From assembly GCA_035294245.1 (NCBI GenBank), contig DATGLG010000033.1:107037-171036 (forward strand): a stretch of 64,000 bases of DNA, written 5' to 3'. How positions within the stretch are numbered: position 1 is the first letter of the stretch; every line of letters starts with the position of its first letter. The translations under genes and the position numbers were made by a program. A model generated the notes under the pieces. The model did no database searches, had not been told where the DNA came from, and saw only the letters and a program-made list of their open reading frames with translations. This document shows, piece by piece, positions 21,348 through 30,120 of this stretch. This DNA comes from DATGLG01 sp035294245. GTDB taxonomy: Bacteria; Pseudomonadota; Alphaproteobacteria; JACZXZ01.

Positions 21348-23597
21348 ATGGCGGTGAGAGAGCTGGCCGAGCGCCCGCGCGAGGCCGCGCCGCGCCGCGC
21401 GCCGACGCGGCCGCGCCGCAGCTCCCGCATCACCGAAGGCCAGCCGGCCCCGCTCGGCGCCACCTGGGACGGGCTGGGCGTGAATTTCGCCCTCTTCTCG
21501 GCCCACGCGACGAAGGTGGAGCTCTGTCTCTTCGACCCCCTCGGCCGGCGCGAGATCGAGCGCATCGAGCTCCCCGAATACACGGATGAGGTCTGGCACG
21601 GCTATCTGCCGGAGGCGCGGCCGGGCACCGTCTATGGCTATCGCGTGTACGGGCCCTATGAGCCCTCGGCGGGGCACCGCTTCAATCCCAACAAGCTTTT
21701 GCTCGATCCCTATGCCAAGGCCCATGTGGGCGAGCTCCGGTGGCGCCCCGAGCTGTTCGGCTACACCATCGGCGCCAAGGGCGAGGATCTCAGCTTCGAC
21801 AAGCGCGACAGCGCCCCGCATATGCTCAAATGCCGCGTCGTCGATCCGGCCTTCACCTGGGCGCGCGACCGCTCGCCGCGCGTGCCGTGGGAGCGCACCA
21901 TCTTCTATGAGCTTCACGTGCGGGGCTTCAGCAAGCGCCATCCCGCCGTGCCCGAGGAGCTGCGCGGCACCTTCGCCGGGCTCGCGCGCCAGGAGCTCAT
22001 CGACTACATCAGGAGCCTCGGCGTCACCGCCGTCGAGCTCCTGCCCATCCACGTCTTCGTCAACGACAGCCACCTGCTCGACAAGGGCCTCACGAACTAC
22101 TGGGGCTACAACACGATCGGCTTCTTCGCGCCCGACCCGCGCTATTCCGCGACGGCAACCATCACCGAGTTCAAGCAGATGGTCGCCCATCTGCACGATG
22201 CCGGGCTCGAGGTCATCCTCGACGTCGTCTACAACCACACGGCGGAAGGGAACGAGCGCGGCCCAACCCTGTGCTTCCGCGGCATCGACAACGCCTCCTA
22301 TTACCGGCTGCTGCCCGACAACCGCCGCTACTACATCAACGACACCGGCACCGGGAACACGGTGAATCTCAGCCATCCGCGCGTGCTCCAGATGGTGACC
22401 GACAGCCTGCGCTATTGGGCGACGGAGATGCATGTCGACGGCTTCCGCTTCGACCTGGCGACGATCCTCGGGCGCGAGCCTTACGGCTTCGACGAGGGCG
22501 GAGGCTTTCTCGACAGCTGCCGCCAGGATCCCGTGCTCGCCACGGTCAAGCTCATCGCCGAGCCGTGGGATTGCGGGCCGGGCGGCTATCAGGTGGGCGG
22601 CTTCCCGCCCGGCTGGGCGGAGTGGAACGACCGCTTTCGCGACACCGTGCGGAGCTTCTGGAAGGGCGACGACGGCAAGGCGGCGGATCTCGCGACACGC
22701 CTGACCGCCTCCGGCGACTTCTTCAATCGCCGCGGGCGCAAGCCCTGGGCCAGCGTGAACTTCATCACCGCCCATGACGGCTTCACCTTGAGCGACCTCG
22801 TTTCCTACAACGACAAGCACAACGAGGCGAATGGCGAGGAGAACCGCGACGGCCACGCCAACAACTACTCCTGGAACTGCGGCGCCGAAGGCCCGACCGA
22901 CGATCCGGAGATCGTCAAGCTGCGCGAGCGGCAGAAGCGCAACCTGCTCGCGACCCTGCTGCTCGCCCAGGGCACGCCGCTCCTTCTCGCCGGCGACGAG
23001 TTCGGCCGCAGCCAGGGCGGCAACAACAACGCCTATTGCCAGGACAACGAGATCAGCTGGCTCGACTGGGAGGGCATCGGCGACGACGGGCGCGCCCTCA
23101 CCGGCTTCGTGCGCAAGCTCACCACCCTCCGCCACGCCTTCCCGATCCTGCGGCGCGGCCGCTTCCTTACGGCGGAATGGAACGAGGCGCTCAAGGTCAA
23201 GGACGTCACCTGGATCAACGCCGCGGGCGCGGAGATGCAGGGCGAGGAATGGGGCGATGCCCATATGCGCTGCTTCGGCATGCTGATCGACGGCCGCGCC
23301 CAGGCGACGGGGATCAAGCGCCCCGCGGCGGATGCGACGCTCCTCCTCGTCGTCAACGCCCATCACGACGTGGTCAAGTTCACGCTCCCCGCGGTCACCG
23401 GCGGCGATCGCTGGCGCTGCCTCGTCGACACCAACGATCCGGAGCGCGACGAGCTGCCGATCCTCCGCACACGGGACCAATACGAGGTCACCGGCCGCTC
23501 CCTTCTCCTCTTTGCCCTCGAGGATGGCGGCACCACCGTGCGCGTCGTCCGCCAGGTCGCCCTCGAGCTCTCGCGCAGCCAGAAGCTCGCGCCCTGA
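21348..23597 (+). CDS. glgX: glycogen debranching enzyme GlgX
   Basis: A 749-residue isoamylase-type hydrolase of alpha-1,6 branches left by glycogen phosphorylase. An N-terminal CBM48 domain (about residues 30-140, with LGATWDGLGVNFALFSAHA) precedes the GH13 barrel. The catalytic Asp is in VDGFRFDLATILG, the acid/base Glu in LIAEPWDCGPGGYQVG, and the third Asp in FITAHDGFTLSDL. The NKHNEANGEENRDG-type block that follows is typical of GlgX. The first 25 residues are Arg/Pro-rich and non-conserved. It stands alone, with no other glg gene nearby. Confidence 0.96.
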   Translation: MAVRELAERPREAAPRRAPTRPRRSSRITEGQPAPLGATWDGLGVNFALFSAHATKVELCLFDPLGRREIERIELPEYTDEVWHGYLPEARPGTVYGYRVYGPYEPSAGHRFNPNKLLLDPYAKAHVGELRWRPELFGYTIGAKGEDLSFDKRDSAPHMLKCRVVDPAFTWARDRSPRVPWERTIFYELHVRGFSKRHPAVPEELRGTFAGLARQELIDYIRSLGVTAVELLPIHVFVNDSHLLDKGLTNYWGYNTIGFFAPDPRYSATATITEFKQMVAHLHDAGLEVILDVVYNHTAEGNERGPTLCFRGIDNASYYRLLPDNRRYYINDTGTGNTVNLSHPRVLQMVTDSLRYWATEMHVDGFRFDLATILGREPYGFDEGGGFLDSCRQDPVLATVKLIAEPWDCGPGGYQVGGFPPGWAEWNDRFRDTVRSFWKGDDGKAADLATRLTASGDFFNRRGRKPWASVNFITAHDGFTLSDLVSYNDKHNEANGEENRDGHANNYSWNCGAEGPTDDPEIVKLRERQKRNLLATLLLAQGTPLLLAGDEFGRSQGGNNNAYCQDNEISWLDWEGIGDDGRALTGFVRKLTTLRHAFPILRRGRFLTAEWNEALKVKDVTWINAAGAEMQGEEWGDAHMRCFGMLIDGRAQATGIKRPAADATLLLVVNAHHDVVKFTLPAVTGGDRWRCLVDTNDPERDELPILRTRDQYEVTGRSLLLFALEDGGTTVRVVRQVALELSRSQKLAP

Positions 23598-23768
23598 GCC
23601 TGAGCCTGCGCCCGCGCCTCATCCCCGCCGCATGCGGAGGACCTCCGCCAGTGTCGGATGGGAAGGATTGTCGCCGGGCTTGCCAGTCTCGGCGCCTGCT
23701 GTCGGAGGTTTTTACAGGATTGAGCTGATAAATGTTAGTTAATCGTGGCAGATCAGGTAGTTGCCGGA

Positions 23769-23785
23769 CTGGTCCGAAATTTGCT
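23769..23785 (+). promoter_or_regulatory. sigma-54 (RpoN)-type promoter of the PEP-CTERM gene
   Basis: CTGGTCCGAAATTTGCT matches the consensus YTGGCACGRNNNTTGCW at all but two positions and keeps the exact GG-N10-GC spacing (GG 23771-23772, GC 23783-23784). The predicted start site near 23796 gives a leader of about 26 bases before the ATG at 23822. Sigma-54 promoters upstream of PEP-CTERM genes are known from bacteria using the PrsK/PrsR two-component system. No enhancer site was recognised. Confidence 0.6.
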
Positions 23786-23821
23786 TAGAGTCCCCATGAG
23801 GACATCATCGGGGGATCTCCC

Positions 23822-24418
23822 ATGAAAAATCTTGTGAAGGCCGCAGCCCTGAGCGCGGTCTTGATCGGCGGGACGGCAGCCGCAGCCCATGCCGATCTCA
23901 TCACCAATGGCGGGTTCGAGACGGGCGACTTCACCGGCTGGACTCGCGGCGGAAACCTCGGCGCCACCTTCGTCGGCAATTCGCCGAACGCGCCCCATTC
24001 CGGCAACTTTGCCGCGGAGCTCGGCCCCGTCGGCTCCGACGGCACGCTGGCGCAGACCTTCGCCACCATCATCGGCGACACGTATCAGGTCTCGTATTGG
24101 CACATCTATAATGCGGCCGCCACGCCGCCCAGCGACTTCTCGGTGACGTTCAACGGGACGACCTTGTTCTCCGAGGCAAACGTCAACCCGCCCTCGCCGC
24201 TCACCTGGACGCAATACACCTTCGACGTGATCGCGAGCCTGGCCTCGAGCACGCTGCAATTCGCCTTCCGCAACGATCCGAGCTATCAGGGGCTGGACGA
24301 CGTCTCGGTCACCGATCTCGGTACGCCGGGGACGGTTCCCGAGCCGTCCTCGCTCGCGCTCTTCGGCGCGGCCCTTGCCGGCTTCGGCTTCATGGCGCGC
24401 CGCCGCCGGCACGCATAG
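23822..24418 (+). CDS. PEP-CTERM sorting domain-containing exported protein
   Basis: A 198-residue secreted or surface protein. A Sec signal peptide (MKNLVKAAALSAVLIGGTAA, cleavage after AHA about residue 24) is followed by LITNGGFETGDFTGWT, a common start of a beta-sandwich carbohydrate-binding-like domain. The C-terminus has the full sorting signal: VPEPSSLALFGAALAG, a hydrophobic helix and the basic tail MARRRRHA. Such proteins are processed by an exosortase and linked to exopolysaccharide production. No exosortase gene is in view, so it must be encoded elsewhere. Ligand unknown. Confidence 0.9.
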   Translation: MKNLVKAAALSAVLIGGTAAAAHADLITNGGFETGDFTGWTRGGNLGATFVGNSPNAPHSGNFAAELGPVGSDGTLAQTFATIIGDTYQVSYWHIYNAAATPPSDFSVTFNGTTLFSEANVNPPSPLTWTQYTFDVIASLASSTLQFAFRNDPSYQGLDDVSVTDLGTPGTVPEPSSLALFGAALAGFGFMARRRRHA

Positions 24419-24438
24419 GCTCTCTCTGGGAGAAACTC

Positions 24439-24471
24439 GCGGCGGTTCCGCGGGAGCCGCCGCTTCTCTTT
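24439..24471 (+). terminator. intrinsic terminator between the convergent PEP-CTERM gene and msrP
   Basis: GCGGCGG (24439-24445) pairs with CCGCCGC (24457-24463), extended inside by TCC/GGA around a GCG loop, and followed by TTCTCTTT. The stem is close to symmetrical, so it may serve both directions, but the T-rich tail favours the plus strand. Confidence 0.65.
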
Positions 24472-24480
24472 CCGGGACGC

Positions 24481-25458
24481 TCAGGCGAAGAGCCGCTCGT
24501 TCTTTAGATCCTTGTAGATATCCGCGACATAGGCGCCGTAGCCGTTGAAGATCTGCGTCGGCACGCGCTCATTCGTTCCGATCACCCGCTCCATCGCCTG
24601 GCTCCAGCGCGGATGGGGCACCTGTGGATTGACATTGGCCCAGAAGCCGTATTCGTGGGAATCGATCGTCTCCCAGAAGGTCTTCGGGCGCTTGTCGGTG
24701 AAGCTGACGCGGATGAAGGCCTTGGCCGATTTGAAGCCGTATTTCCACGGCACCACCAGGCGCAGGGGGGCGCCGTTCTGCTTGAGCATCGGCTTGCCAT
24801 AGAGGCCGGTCGCGATGAAGGCGAGCTCGTTGGTCGCCTCCGCCATGGTGAGGCCCTCGATATAGGGCCAGGGATACCAGAACTCGCGCTGGCCCGGGGC
24901 GATCCCGGGATCCTGGAAGGTCTGGAAGACGATGTACTGCGCCGAGGAGAGCGGCTCGGCGAAATCGACGAAGGACTTGAGCGCGAAGCCGCTCCACGGC
25001 ACCGCGATCGACCAGGCCTCGACGCAGCGATGGCGGTAGAGCCGCTCCTCGAGGGGCATCTGCTTGAGCAGCGTATCGATGTCGACGGTCTTCGGCTTCG
25101 CGACCATGCCGTCGATCTTGATCGTCCAGGGCCGCAGCTTGACCGCCTGGGCGGCGCGCCAGATGTCCTTCTGGGAGCCGAATTCGTAATAGTTGTTGTA
25201 GGTCTCGACGTCCTCCTCCGGCGTGATCGCGCGGTCGAGGGTATAGCGAGGGTTGCGCTTGAAGGGATAGAGGCCGGCGGAGGGATCGGGCTCGGGCGTG
25301 AACGCGTCGGCGCGCCCTGCGAGTGCGGCGAGAATCGCCGGCGCGAGGATGGGCCCAGCCGCAATCGCCTTCACCAGGCGACGCCGCTCGGCGAAGACGG
25401 CCTCGGGGGTCGCGTCCTGCTCCTTCATGGCCCAGCCAGGCCTGCGCTTGATCAGCAT
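24481..25458 (-). CDS. msrP: protein-methionine-sulfoxide reductase catalytic subunit MsrP
   Basis: A 325-residue periplasmic molybdopterin enzyme that repairs oxidised methionine in envelope proteins. The Mo-ligand Cys145 is in YRHRCVEAWS. A Tat-type leader is seen near residues 24-51 (ERRRLVKAIAAG, hydrophobic stretch, AxA-like GRADA). The conserved RYTLDRAITPEEDVETYNNYYEFG block follows. Its usual partner, the heme membrane subunit MsrQ, is not adjacent on either side; the downstream gene is convergent. A later start at Met11 would also keep the Tat motif. Confidence 0.95.
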   Translation of the reverse strand: MLIKRRPGWAMKEQDATPEAVFAERRRLVKAIAAGPILAPAILAALAGRADAFTPEPDPSAGLYPFKRNPRYTLDRAITPEEDVETYNNYYEFGSQKDIWRAAQAVKLRPWTIKIDGMVAKPKTVDIDTLLKQMPLEERLYRHRCVEAWSIAVPWSGFALKSFVDFAEPLSSAQYIVFQTFQDPGIAPGQREFWYPWPYIEGLTMAEATNELAFIATGLYGKPMLKQNGAPLRLVVPWKYGFKSAKAFIRVSFTDKRPKTFWETIDSHEYGFWANVNPQVPHPRWSQAMERVIGTNERVPTQIFNGYGAYVADIYKDLKNERLFA

Positions 25459-25573
25459 GAGAGTTCTCCGCGCCGAGAATTACCGCATCGGTCAAAGCGC
25501 CTCGGCCGTCGCTTTCGCTCGCGTCCCCATGGCTAACTTAGGTCCGGACGGCCTCACGACACAATCAACTCTG

Positions 25574-25646
25574 AGTGAGAGAATCGCCGCTTGCCTCTCG
25601 TCAAGCGCCCGCCGATCAAGCGCGCAGGCCAGCGGCGAATCTCACT
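25574..25646. repeat. imperfect inverted repeat spanning the end of glcF
   Basis: AGTGAGAGAATCGCCGCT (25574-25591) is the near-complement of AGCGGCGAATCTCACT (25631-25646), differing by a two-base bulge, with about 40 bases between. The right arm covers the glcF stop codon. It may form a terminator-like or RNA-stabilising structure for the glcDEF transcript. The rest of 25459-25641 shows nothing recognisable. Confidence 0.4.
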
Positions 25647-26967
25647 CCGCGGCAATGACCTTCGCGGCTCCCGGCGCAACATTTGCCAGCGCCGCCGGGC
25701 GCGGCCCTCCGGTCGCCCAGTCGAGGAGCTCCACGGTATGGACCGCGGGAATGCGCGTGCCCGAGGCGATCTGGGTCAGGCAGCCGATATTGCCGGCGGC
25801 GACGACATCGGGGGCGACGCCCTCGATATGCCCGACCTTGCGCGAGAGGAGGCGTGCCGCGAGCTCCGGCTGGAGGAGATTATAGGTCCCCGCCGAGCCG
25901 CAGCAGAGATGGCCTTCGGGGATCTCGCAAAGCTGGAATCCGGCGGCGGCGAGGAGCGCCCGCGGCGGCCTGTCGAGCTTCTGGCCGTGCTGCAGCGAGC
26001 AGGCCGAGTGATAGGCGACGCGGAGCCCGGCGACGGCGCCGGACGGCTTCAAGCCGAGCTCGGCCATCACCTCGCTCACGTCCCTGGCGAGTGCTGCCAC
26101 GCGCTCGGCGCGCTGAGCCCAGGCGGGATCGTCGCGCAGGAGAAAGCCGTAATCCTTGAGCATGGTGCCGCAGCCCGAGGCATTGGCGACGATCGCATCG
26201 AGCCCCTCGCTCTCGATCTCGCGCATCCAGGCGGCGATATTGGCGCGCGCCGAGTCGAGCGCCGAGGCCGCGCGCCCCATGTGATGGGTCAAGGCGCCGC
26301 AGCAGCCCGCGCCGCGCGCCACCACCACCTCGCAGCCGTGCCGCGTCAGGAGCCGCACCGTGGCCTCGTTGATGGCGGGCGCTATGGCCTGCTGCACGCA
26401 GCCGGTCAGAAGTGCCACGCGCCGGCGGCGCGCGCCCTCGGCGGGGAAGACCTGTGGGGTCTCGACGGCCGAGGGGCTTGACAGCCGGGCCGGCGCCAAG
26501 GCGAGCATGGCGGCGAGGCGCCGCGGCAGGAGGGGCGCGAGCGGCCGCGCCAGCTTGGCCCCGACAAGTGCGAGGCGGAAGAGCGGCAGCGACGGCAGCA
26601 CGCGCGCGAGCAGGGCGCGCAGGACGCGCTCGCCGAGGGGGCGGCGATAGCTTTCCTCCACATGGCGGCGCGCATGGTCGACGAGGTGCATGTAATGCAC
26701 GCCGGAGGGGCAGGTCGTCATGCAGGAGAGGCAGGAGAGGCAGCGGTCGATATGCTTCGTCACCTTAGCCGTCGCCGCCTTGCCGCCCTCGAGCATGTCC
26801 TTGATCAGGTAGATGCGGCCGCGCGGGCTGTCGAGCTCGTCGCCGAGCAGCACGTAGGTGGGACAGGTCGCGGTGCAGAAGCCGCAATGCACGCAGGCGC
26901 GCAGAATCTTGTCGGCTTCCCTGATGTCGGAATCGGCGAGCTGGGCGAGGGTGAAGTTCGTCTGCAT
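25642..26967 (-). CDS. glcF: glycolate oxidase iron-sulfur subunit
   Basis: A 441-residue subunit that passes electrons from the flavin subunits of glycolate oxidase to the membrane chain. Two 4Fe-4S motifs sit in the N-terminal part: CVHCGFCTATCPTY near residue 26 and CLSCLSCMTTCPSGVHY near residue 77. Two CCG domains follow, with the second visible as SACSLQHGQ...LCCGSAGTYNLLQ. It is the last gene of the leftward glcD-glcE-glcF operon, 9 bases after glcE. Confidence 0.96.
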   Translation of the reverse strand: MQTNFTLAQLADSDIREADKILRACVHCGFCTATCPTYVLLGDELDSPRGRIYLIKDMLEGGKAATAKVTKHIDRCLSCLSCMTTCPSGVHYMHLVDHARRHVEESYRRPLGERVLRALLARVLPSLPLFRLALVGAKLARPLAPLLPRRLAAMLALAPARLSSPSAVETPQVFPAEGARRRRVALLTGCVQQAIAPAINEATVRLLTRHGCEVVVARGAGCCGALTHHMGRAASALDSARANIAAWMREIESEGLDAIVANASGCGTMLKDYGFLLRDDPAWAQRAERVAALARDVSEVMAELGLKPSGAVAGLRVAYHSACSLQHGQKLDRPPRALLAAAGFQLCEIPEGHLCCGSAGTYNLLQPELAARLLSRKVGHIEGVAPDVVAAGNIGCLTQIASGTRIPAVHTVELLDWATGGPRPAALANVAPGAAKVIAAE

Positions 26968-26976
26968 GGGAATCGC

Positions 26977-28227
26977 TCAGGCGCCGGACGCGGCCGGCTG
27001 GGGTGCGCCGGCATAGAGGCGGCCGGGGTTGAGAACGCCGCAGGGATCGAAGCCCTCCTTGATCCGCGCGCTCAGCCGGGCGAGCCCGCCGGCAAGGGGC
27101 TCGAAGACGTCCACCGCCGCGCGCACGCCGTCGGGCGCGCGCATGAGCGTCGCGTGGCCGCCCGTATCGGCGAGAGCCGCGCGCACCGCCGCGGCATGGG
27201 CGTCGCCGCTCGGCGGCAGGCCGAGCCAGACGAGGCCGCCGCCCCAGTCGTAATAGGCGAGCACCTCGAGCCGGGCGGCGAGCCGCGCCACCACCTCGGC
27301 GCCGCGGCTGGGCGGGAGCGAGAGGCGCCAGAGGTCGCGCGCGGCGTGGCGCACGAAGGGTGCCGCGTCGCGCAGCTCGCGCCAGAAGGCTCGCGAATTC
27401 GCGCTGTGCAGCTCCTCGACGGGAGCAAATCCTGCAAGCATCGTCTTGATGGCGGCGGCGCGATGGGCGACCGAGGCGGGGAAGCCCTCGACGCGCACCG
27501 CCGTCACGGCGTGCCCCGCATGGCGCACATCATCGACGGCGGAGAGGGCTGCAAGGGACGCCGGCAGATGGGCGGCGCCGGAGACCTCGTGCGCGCTCTT
27601 GAGCGCCGCGGTGAGGGCGCGGATCGCCGCCGCGTCGTCGAGGCCGAAGGCGAGCAGGGTGCGCGTCTTCTCGGGCGCCGGCAGCACCTTCACGGTGACG
27701 TCGGTCATCGCCGCGAGGGTGCCGTGGGAGCCGGCAAGAAGCTTGCAGAGATCGTAGCCGGTGACGTTCTTGACGACGCGGCCGCCGGCCTTGAAGAGCT
27801 CGCCGCGGCCATTGACCGCGACGACGCCGAGGAAGTGATCGCGCGCGGCCCCCGCCTTGATCCGGCGCGGGCCGGCGAGGTTGCAGGCGAGCGCGCCGCC
27901 GATCGTCCCGGCACCGGCGGGGCCGCCGTAAAGCGGGCCGAGATCGCCCGGCTCGAAGGCGAGCTGTTGCCGATTTTGCGCAAGCAGCGCCTCGATCTCG
28001 TGGAGCCTGGTCCCGGCGCGCGCCGAGAGGACGAGCTCGTCGGGCTCGTAGAGGGTGACGCCGGCAAGGCCCGAGAGATCGAGGCTGCGGCCCGCCTGCA
28101 CCGGCCGCCCGAGACCGCGCTTGCTTCCGGCGCCCTTGAGCTCGAGGGGCTGCATCGCAGCGGCGGCCTCGGCGATGGCGGCGGCGACCTCCTCGGCATC
28201 GCGGGGCGTGAGGGCCGTCTCGGGCAT
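26977..28227 (-). CDS. glcE: glycolate oxidase FAD-binding subunit
   Basis: A 416-residue second flavoprotein subunit of glycolate oxidase. It has a PCMH-type FAD-binding fold: AGTRLHEIEALLAQN, then the pyrophosphate-binding GAGTIGGALACNLAGP, and GGRVVKNVTGYDLCKLLAGSHG, a hallmark of GlcE. The C-terminal part ends with DPCGVLNPGRLYAG. The ATG at 28227 follows the glcD stop by 8 bases, fixing the start; the much longer open frame upstream overlaps glcD and is not real. Confidence 0.95.
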   Translation of the reverse strand: MPETALTPRDAEEVAAAIAEAAAAMQPLELKGAGSKRGLGRPVQAGRSLDLSGLAGVTLYEPDELVLSARAGTRLHEIEALLAQNRQQLAFEPGDLGPLYGGPAGAGTIGGALACNLAGPRRIKAGAARDHFLGVVAVNGRGELFKAGGRVVKNVTGYDLCKLLAGSHGTLAAMTDVTVKVLPAPEKTRTLLAFGLDDAAAIRALTAALKSAHEVSGAAHLPASLAALSAVDDVRHAGHAVTAVRVEGFPASVAHRAAAIKTMLAGFAPVEELHSANSRAFWRELRDAAPFVRHAARDLWRLSLPPSRGAEVVARLAARLEVLAYYDWGGGLVWLGLPPSGDAHAAAVRAALADTGGHATLMRAPDGVRAAVDVFEPLAGGLARLSARIKEGFDPCGVLNPGRLYAGAPQPAASGA

Positions 28228-28235
28228 CGCGCGGC

Positions 28236-29732
28236 TCAGAATCGGGGAATGTCCGGGAAGCGCTGCTGCCCGCGATGCACATGCACGCGGCCGAGTTCGG
28301 CGCAGCGGTGGAGGGTCGGGAACACCTTCCCCGGATTGAGGAGCGAGCCCGGATCGAAGGCGCATTTCAAGCGCTCCTGCTGGGCGAGATCGGTCTCGCT
28401 GAACATCGCGCCCATGAGATCGCGCTTCTCCACGCCGACGCCGTGCTCGCCGGTAAGCACCCCGCCGACCTCGACGCAGAGGCGCAGGATGTCGGCACCG
28501 AAGGCCTCGGCCTTCTCGAGCTCGCCGGGCTTGTTGGCGTCGTACATGATGAGGGGATGCAAATTGCCGTCGCCGGCGTGGAAGACATTGGCAACGGCGA
28601 GGCCGTATTGCTCGGAGAGTGCCCGCATGCGCGTCAGCACCTCCGAGAGGCGCTTGCGTGGGATGGTGCCGTCCATGCAGTAGTAGTCGGGGGTGATGCG
28701 GCCGATGGCCGGAAAGGCCGCCTTGCGCCCGGCCCAGAAGCGCAGGCGCTCCTCCTCGCTCGTGCTGACGCGCAAGGAGACCGCGCCATTGGCCTTGGCG
28801 ATCGCCTCGACGCGCGCGATGAGCTCGTCGACCTCCGCCGGCGGTCCATCGAGCTCGCAGATGAGAAGGGATTCGACGTCGAGGGGATAATCCGCGTGCA
28901 CGAAATCCTCGACGGCGTGGATCGCCGGCTTGTCCATCATCTCGAGCCCGCCCGGGATGATGCCGCTCGAGATGATGCCGGCGACGGTCTCGCCCGCCTG
29001 CTCGTTGGTGGGAAAGCCCATGAGGAGCGCGCGCGCCGTGGCGGGCTTGCGCAGGATGCGCACGGTGACCTCGGTGATGACGCCGAGCAGGCCCTCGGAG
29101 CCCGTCACCGCGCCGAGCAGGTCGTAGCCCGGCGCATCGAGATGCTTGCCGCCGAGGCGGATCACCTCGCCATCCATCAGCACCATCTCGACGCCGAGGA
29201 GATTGTTGGTGGTGACGCCGTATTTGAGGCAATGCACGCCGCCCGAGTTCTCGGCGACATTGCCGCCGATGGTGCAGGCGATCTGGCTGGAGGGGTCCGG
29301 CGCGTAGTAGAAGCCCTGGGGCTCGACGGCCTGGGTGATGGCGAGGTTGGTCACCCCCGGCTGCACCACGGCGCAGCGATTCTCGTAGTCGATCTCGAGG
29401 ATGCGCTTGAACTTGCCGAGGCCGAGCAGCACCCCGTCGCCCAAGGGGAGCGCGCCGCCGGAGAGCGAGGTGCCGGCGCCGCGCGGCACCACCTTGATGC
29501 CCTCGGCATGGCAATAGCGCAGCACCGCCGCGACCTGCGCCGTGTCCTCGGGAAGGACGACGAGCATGGGCGGCTGGCGATAGGCGGTGAGGCCGTCGCT
29601 CTCATAGGCGCGCAGCTCGTCGGCGTCGGCGATCACGCCCTCGCCGGGCACGATGCGGGAGAGGGCCGCCGCAATCGTCGCGCGGCGCGCCAGCACGCCC
29701 TCGTCGAGCGCGGGCATCACCAGTCCTGACAT
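28236..29732 (-). CDS. glcD: glycolate oxidase FAD-linked subunit
   Basis: A 498-residue catalytic flavoprotein that oxidises glycolate to glyoxylate. The FAD_binding_4 domain shows VVPRGAGTSLSGGALP and GGNVAENSGGVHCLKYGVTTNN. The FAD-oxidase C-terminal domain contains VFHAGDGNLHPLI and the final GEHGVGVEKRDLM...FDPGSLLNPGKVFP. The ATG at 29732 gives the E. coli-like length. It heads the glcDEF operon; no glcC regulator is adjacent, and the gap to rpmJ ends in rpmJ's terminator. Confidence 0.96.
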   Translation of the reverse strand: MSGLVMPALDEGVLARRATIAAALSRIVPGEGVIADADELRAYESDGLTAYRQPPMLVVLPEDTAQVAAVLRYCHAEGIKVVPRGAGTSLSGGALPLGDGVLLGLGKFKRILEIDYENRCAVVQPGVTNLAITQAVEPQGFYYAPDPSSQIACTIGGNVAENSGGVHCLKYGVTTNNLLGVEMVLMDGEVIRLGGKHLDAPGYDLLGAVTGSEGLLGVITEVTVRILRKPATARALLMGFPTNEQAGETVAGIISSGIIPGGLEMMDKPAIHAVEDFVHADYPLDVESLLICELDGPPAEVDELIARVEAIAKANGAVSLRVSTSEEERLRFWAGRKAAFPAIGRITPDYYCMDGTIPRKRLSEVLTRMRALSEQYGLAVANVFHAGDGNLHPLIMYDANKPGELEKAEAFGADILRLCVEVGGVLTGEHGVGVEKRDLMGAMFSETDLAQQERLKCAFDPGSLLNPGKVFPTLHRCAELGRVHVHRGQQRFPDIPRF

Positions 29733-29863
29733 CGGCCCCTCCTGCGACGGCCCGCGGGACATCCTTGGGGCGCGCCGCAGCCCGACTATGGGCAAGGGCG
29801 GCGTCCCGGTCAATTGGTATTACCACTTTCCGCCGGCCGTTTCACGCAAGGCAGCGGCGCAAC

Positions 29864-29887
29864 AAAAAACCGCGCCGAAGCGCGGTT
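29864..29887 (-). terminator. intrinsic terminator of rpmJ
   Basis: On the minus strand AACCGCGC-TTCG-GCGCGGTT (plus 29868-29887) is followed by a run of six T (plus 29864-29869). It has an 8-bp perfect stem and UUCG tetraloop, 24 bases after the rpmJ stop. Confidence 0.9.
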
Positions 29888-29911
29888 CGGGGTCGCAAGC
29901 GTCGCGGGCGC

Positions 29912-30037
29912 CTAGCCCTGGCGCGCCTTCATGCGCGGGTTCTTCTTGTTGATGACGTAGACGCGGCCGCGGCGGCGGACGACCCGGCAATTCTTGTCGC
30001 GCGTCTTGGCGGATTTGAGCGAGTTCACGACCTTCAT
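29912..30037 (-). CDS. rpmJ: 50S ribosomal protein L36
   Basis: A 41-residue large-subunit protein, beginning MKVVNSLKSAK and ending NPRMKARQG. It has a single Cys (residue 16) and lacks the C-x2-C...C-x4-H zinc-binding set, so it is the zinc-independent type common in alphaproteobacteria. It stands alone, not in the spc operon, with its own terminator downstream. The much longer open frame covering it has no family features. Confidence 0.95.
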   Translation of the reverse strand: MKVVNSLKSAKTRDKNCRVVRRRGRVYVINKKNPRMKARQG

Positions 30038-30120
30038 CTTGCGGCCCTCTCCTTGGCGAGCGCGGAACATAGGGGCAGCGTTTCCGCCTGTCAACCGCCG
30101 CCGCGCTGCCGCCGCGCCGC

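Noticed and set aside
26977..29514. 845-residue minus-strand frame covering glcE and part of glcD
   Set aside because: Only the part from 28227 is glcE; the upstream part is an Arg/Pro-rich out-of-frame reading of glcD.
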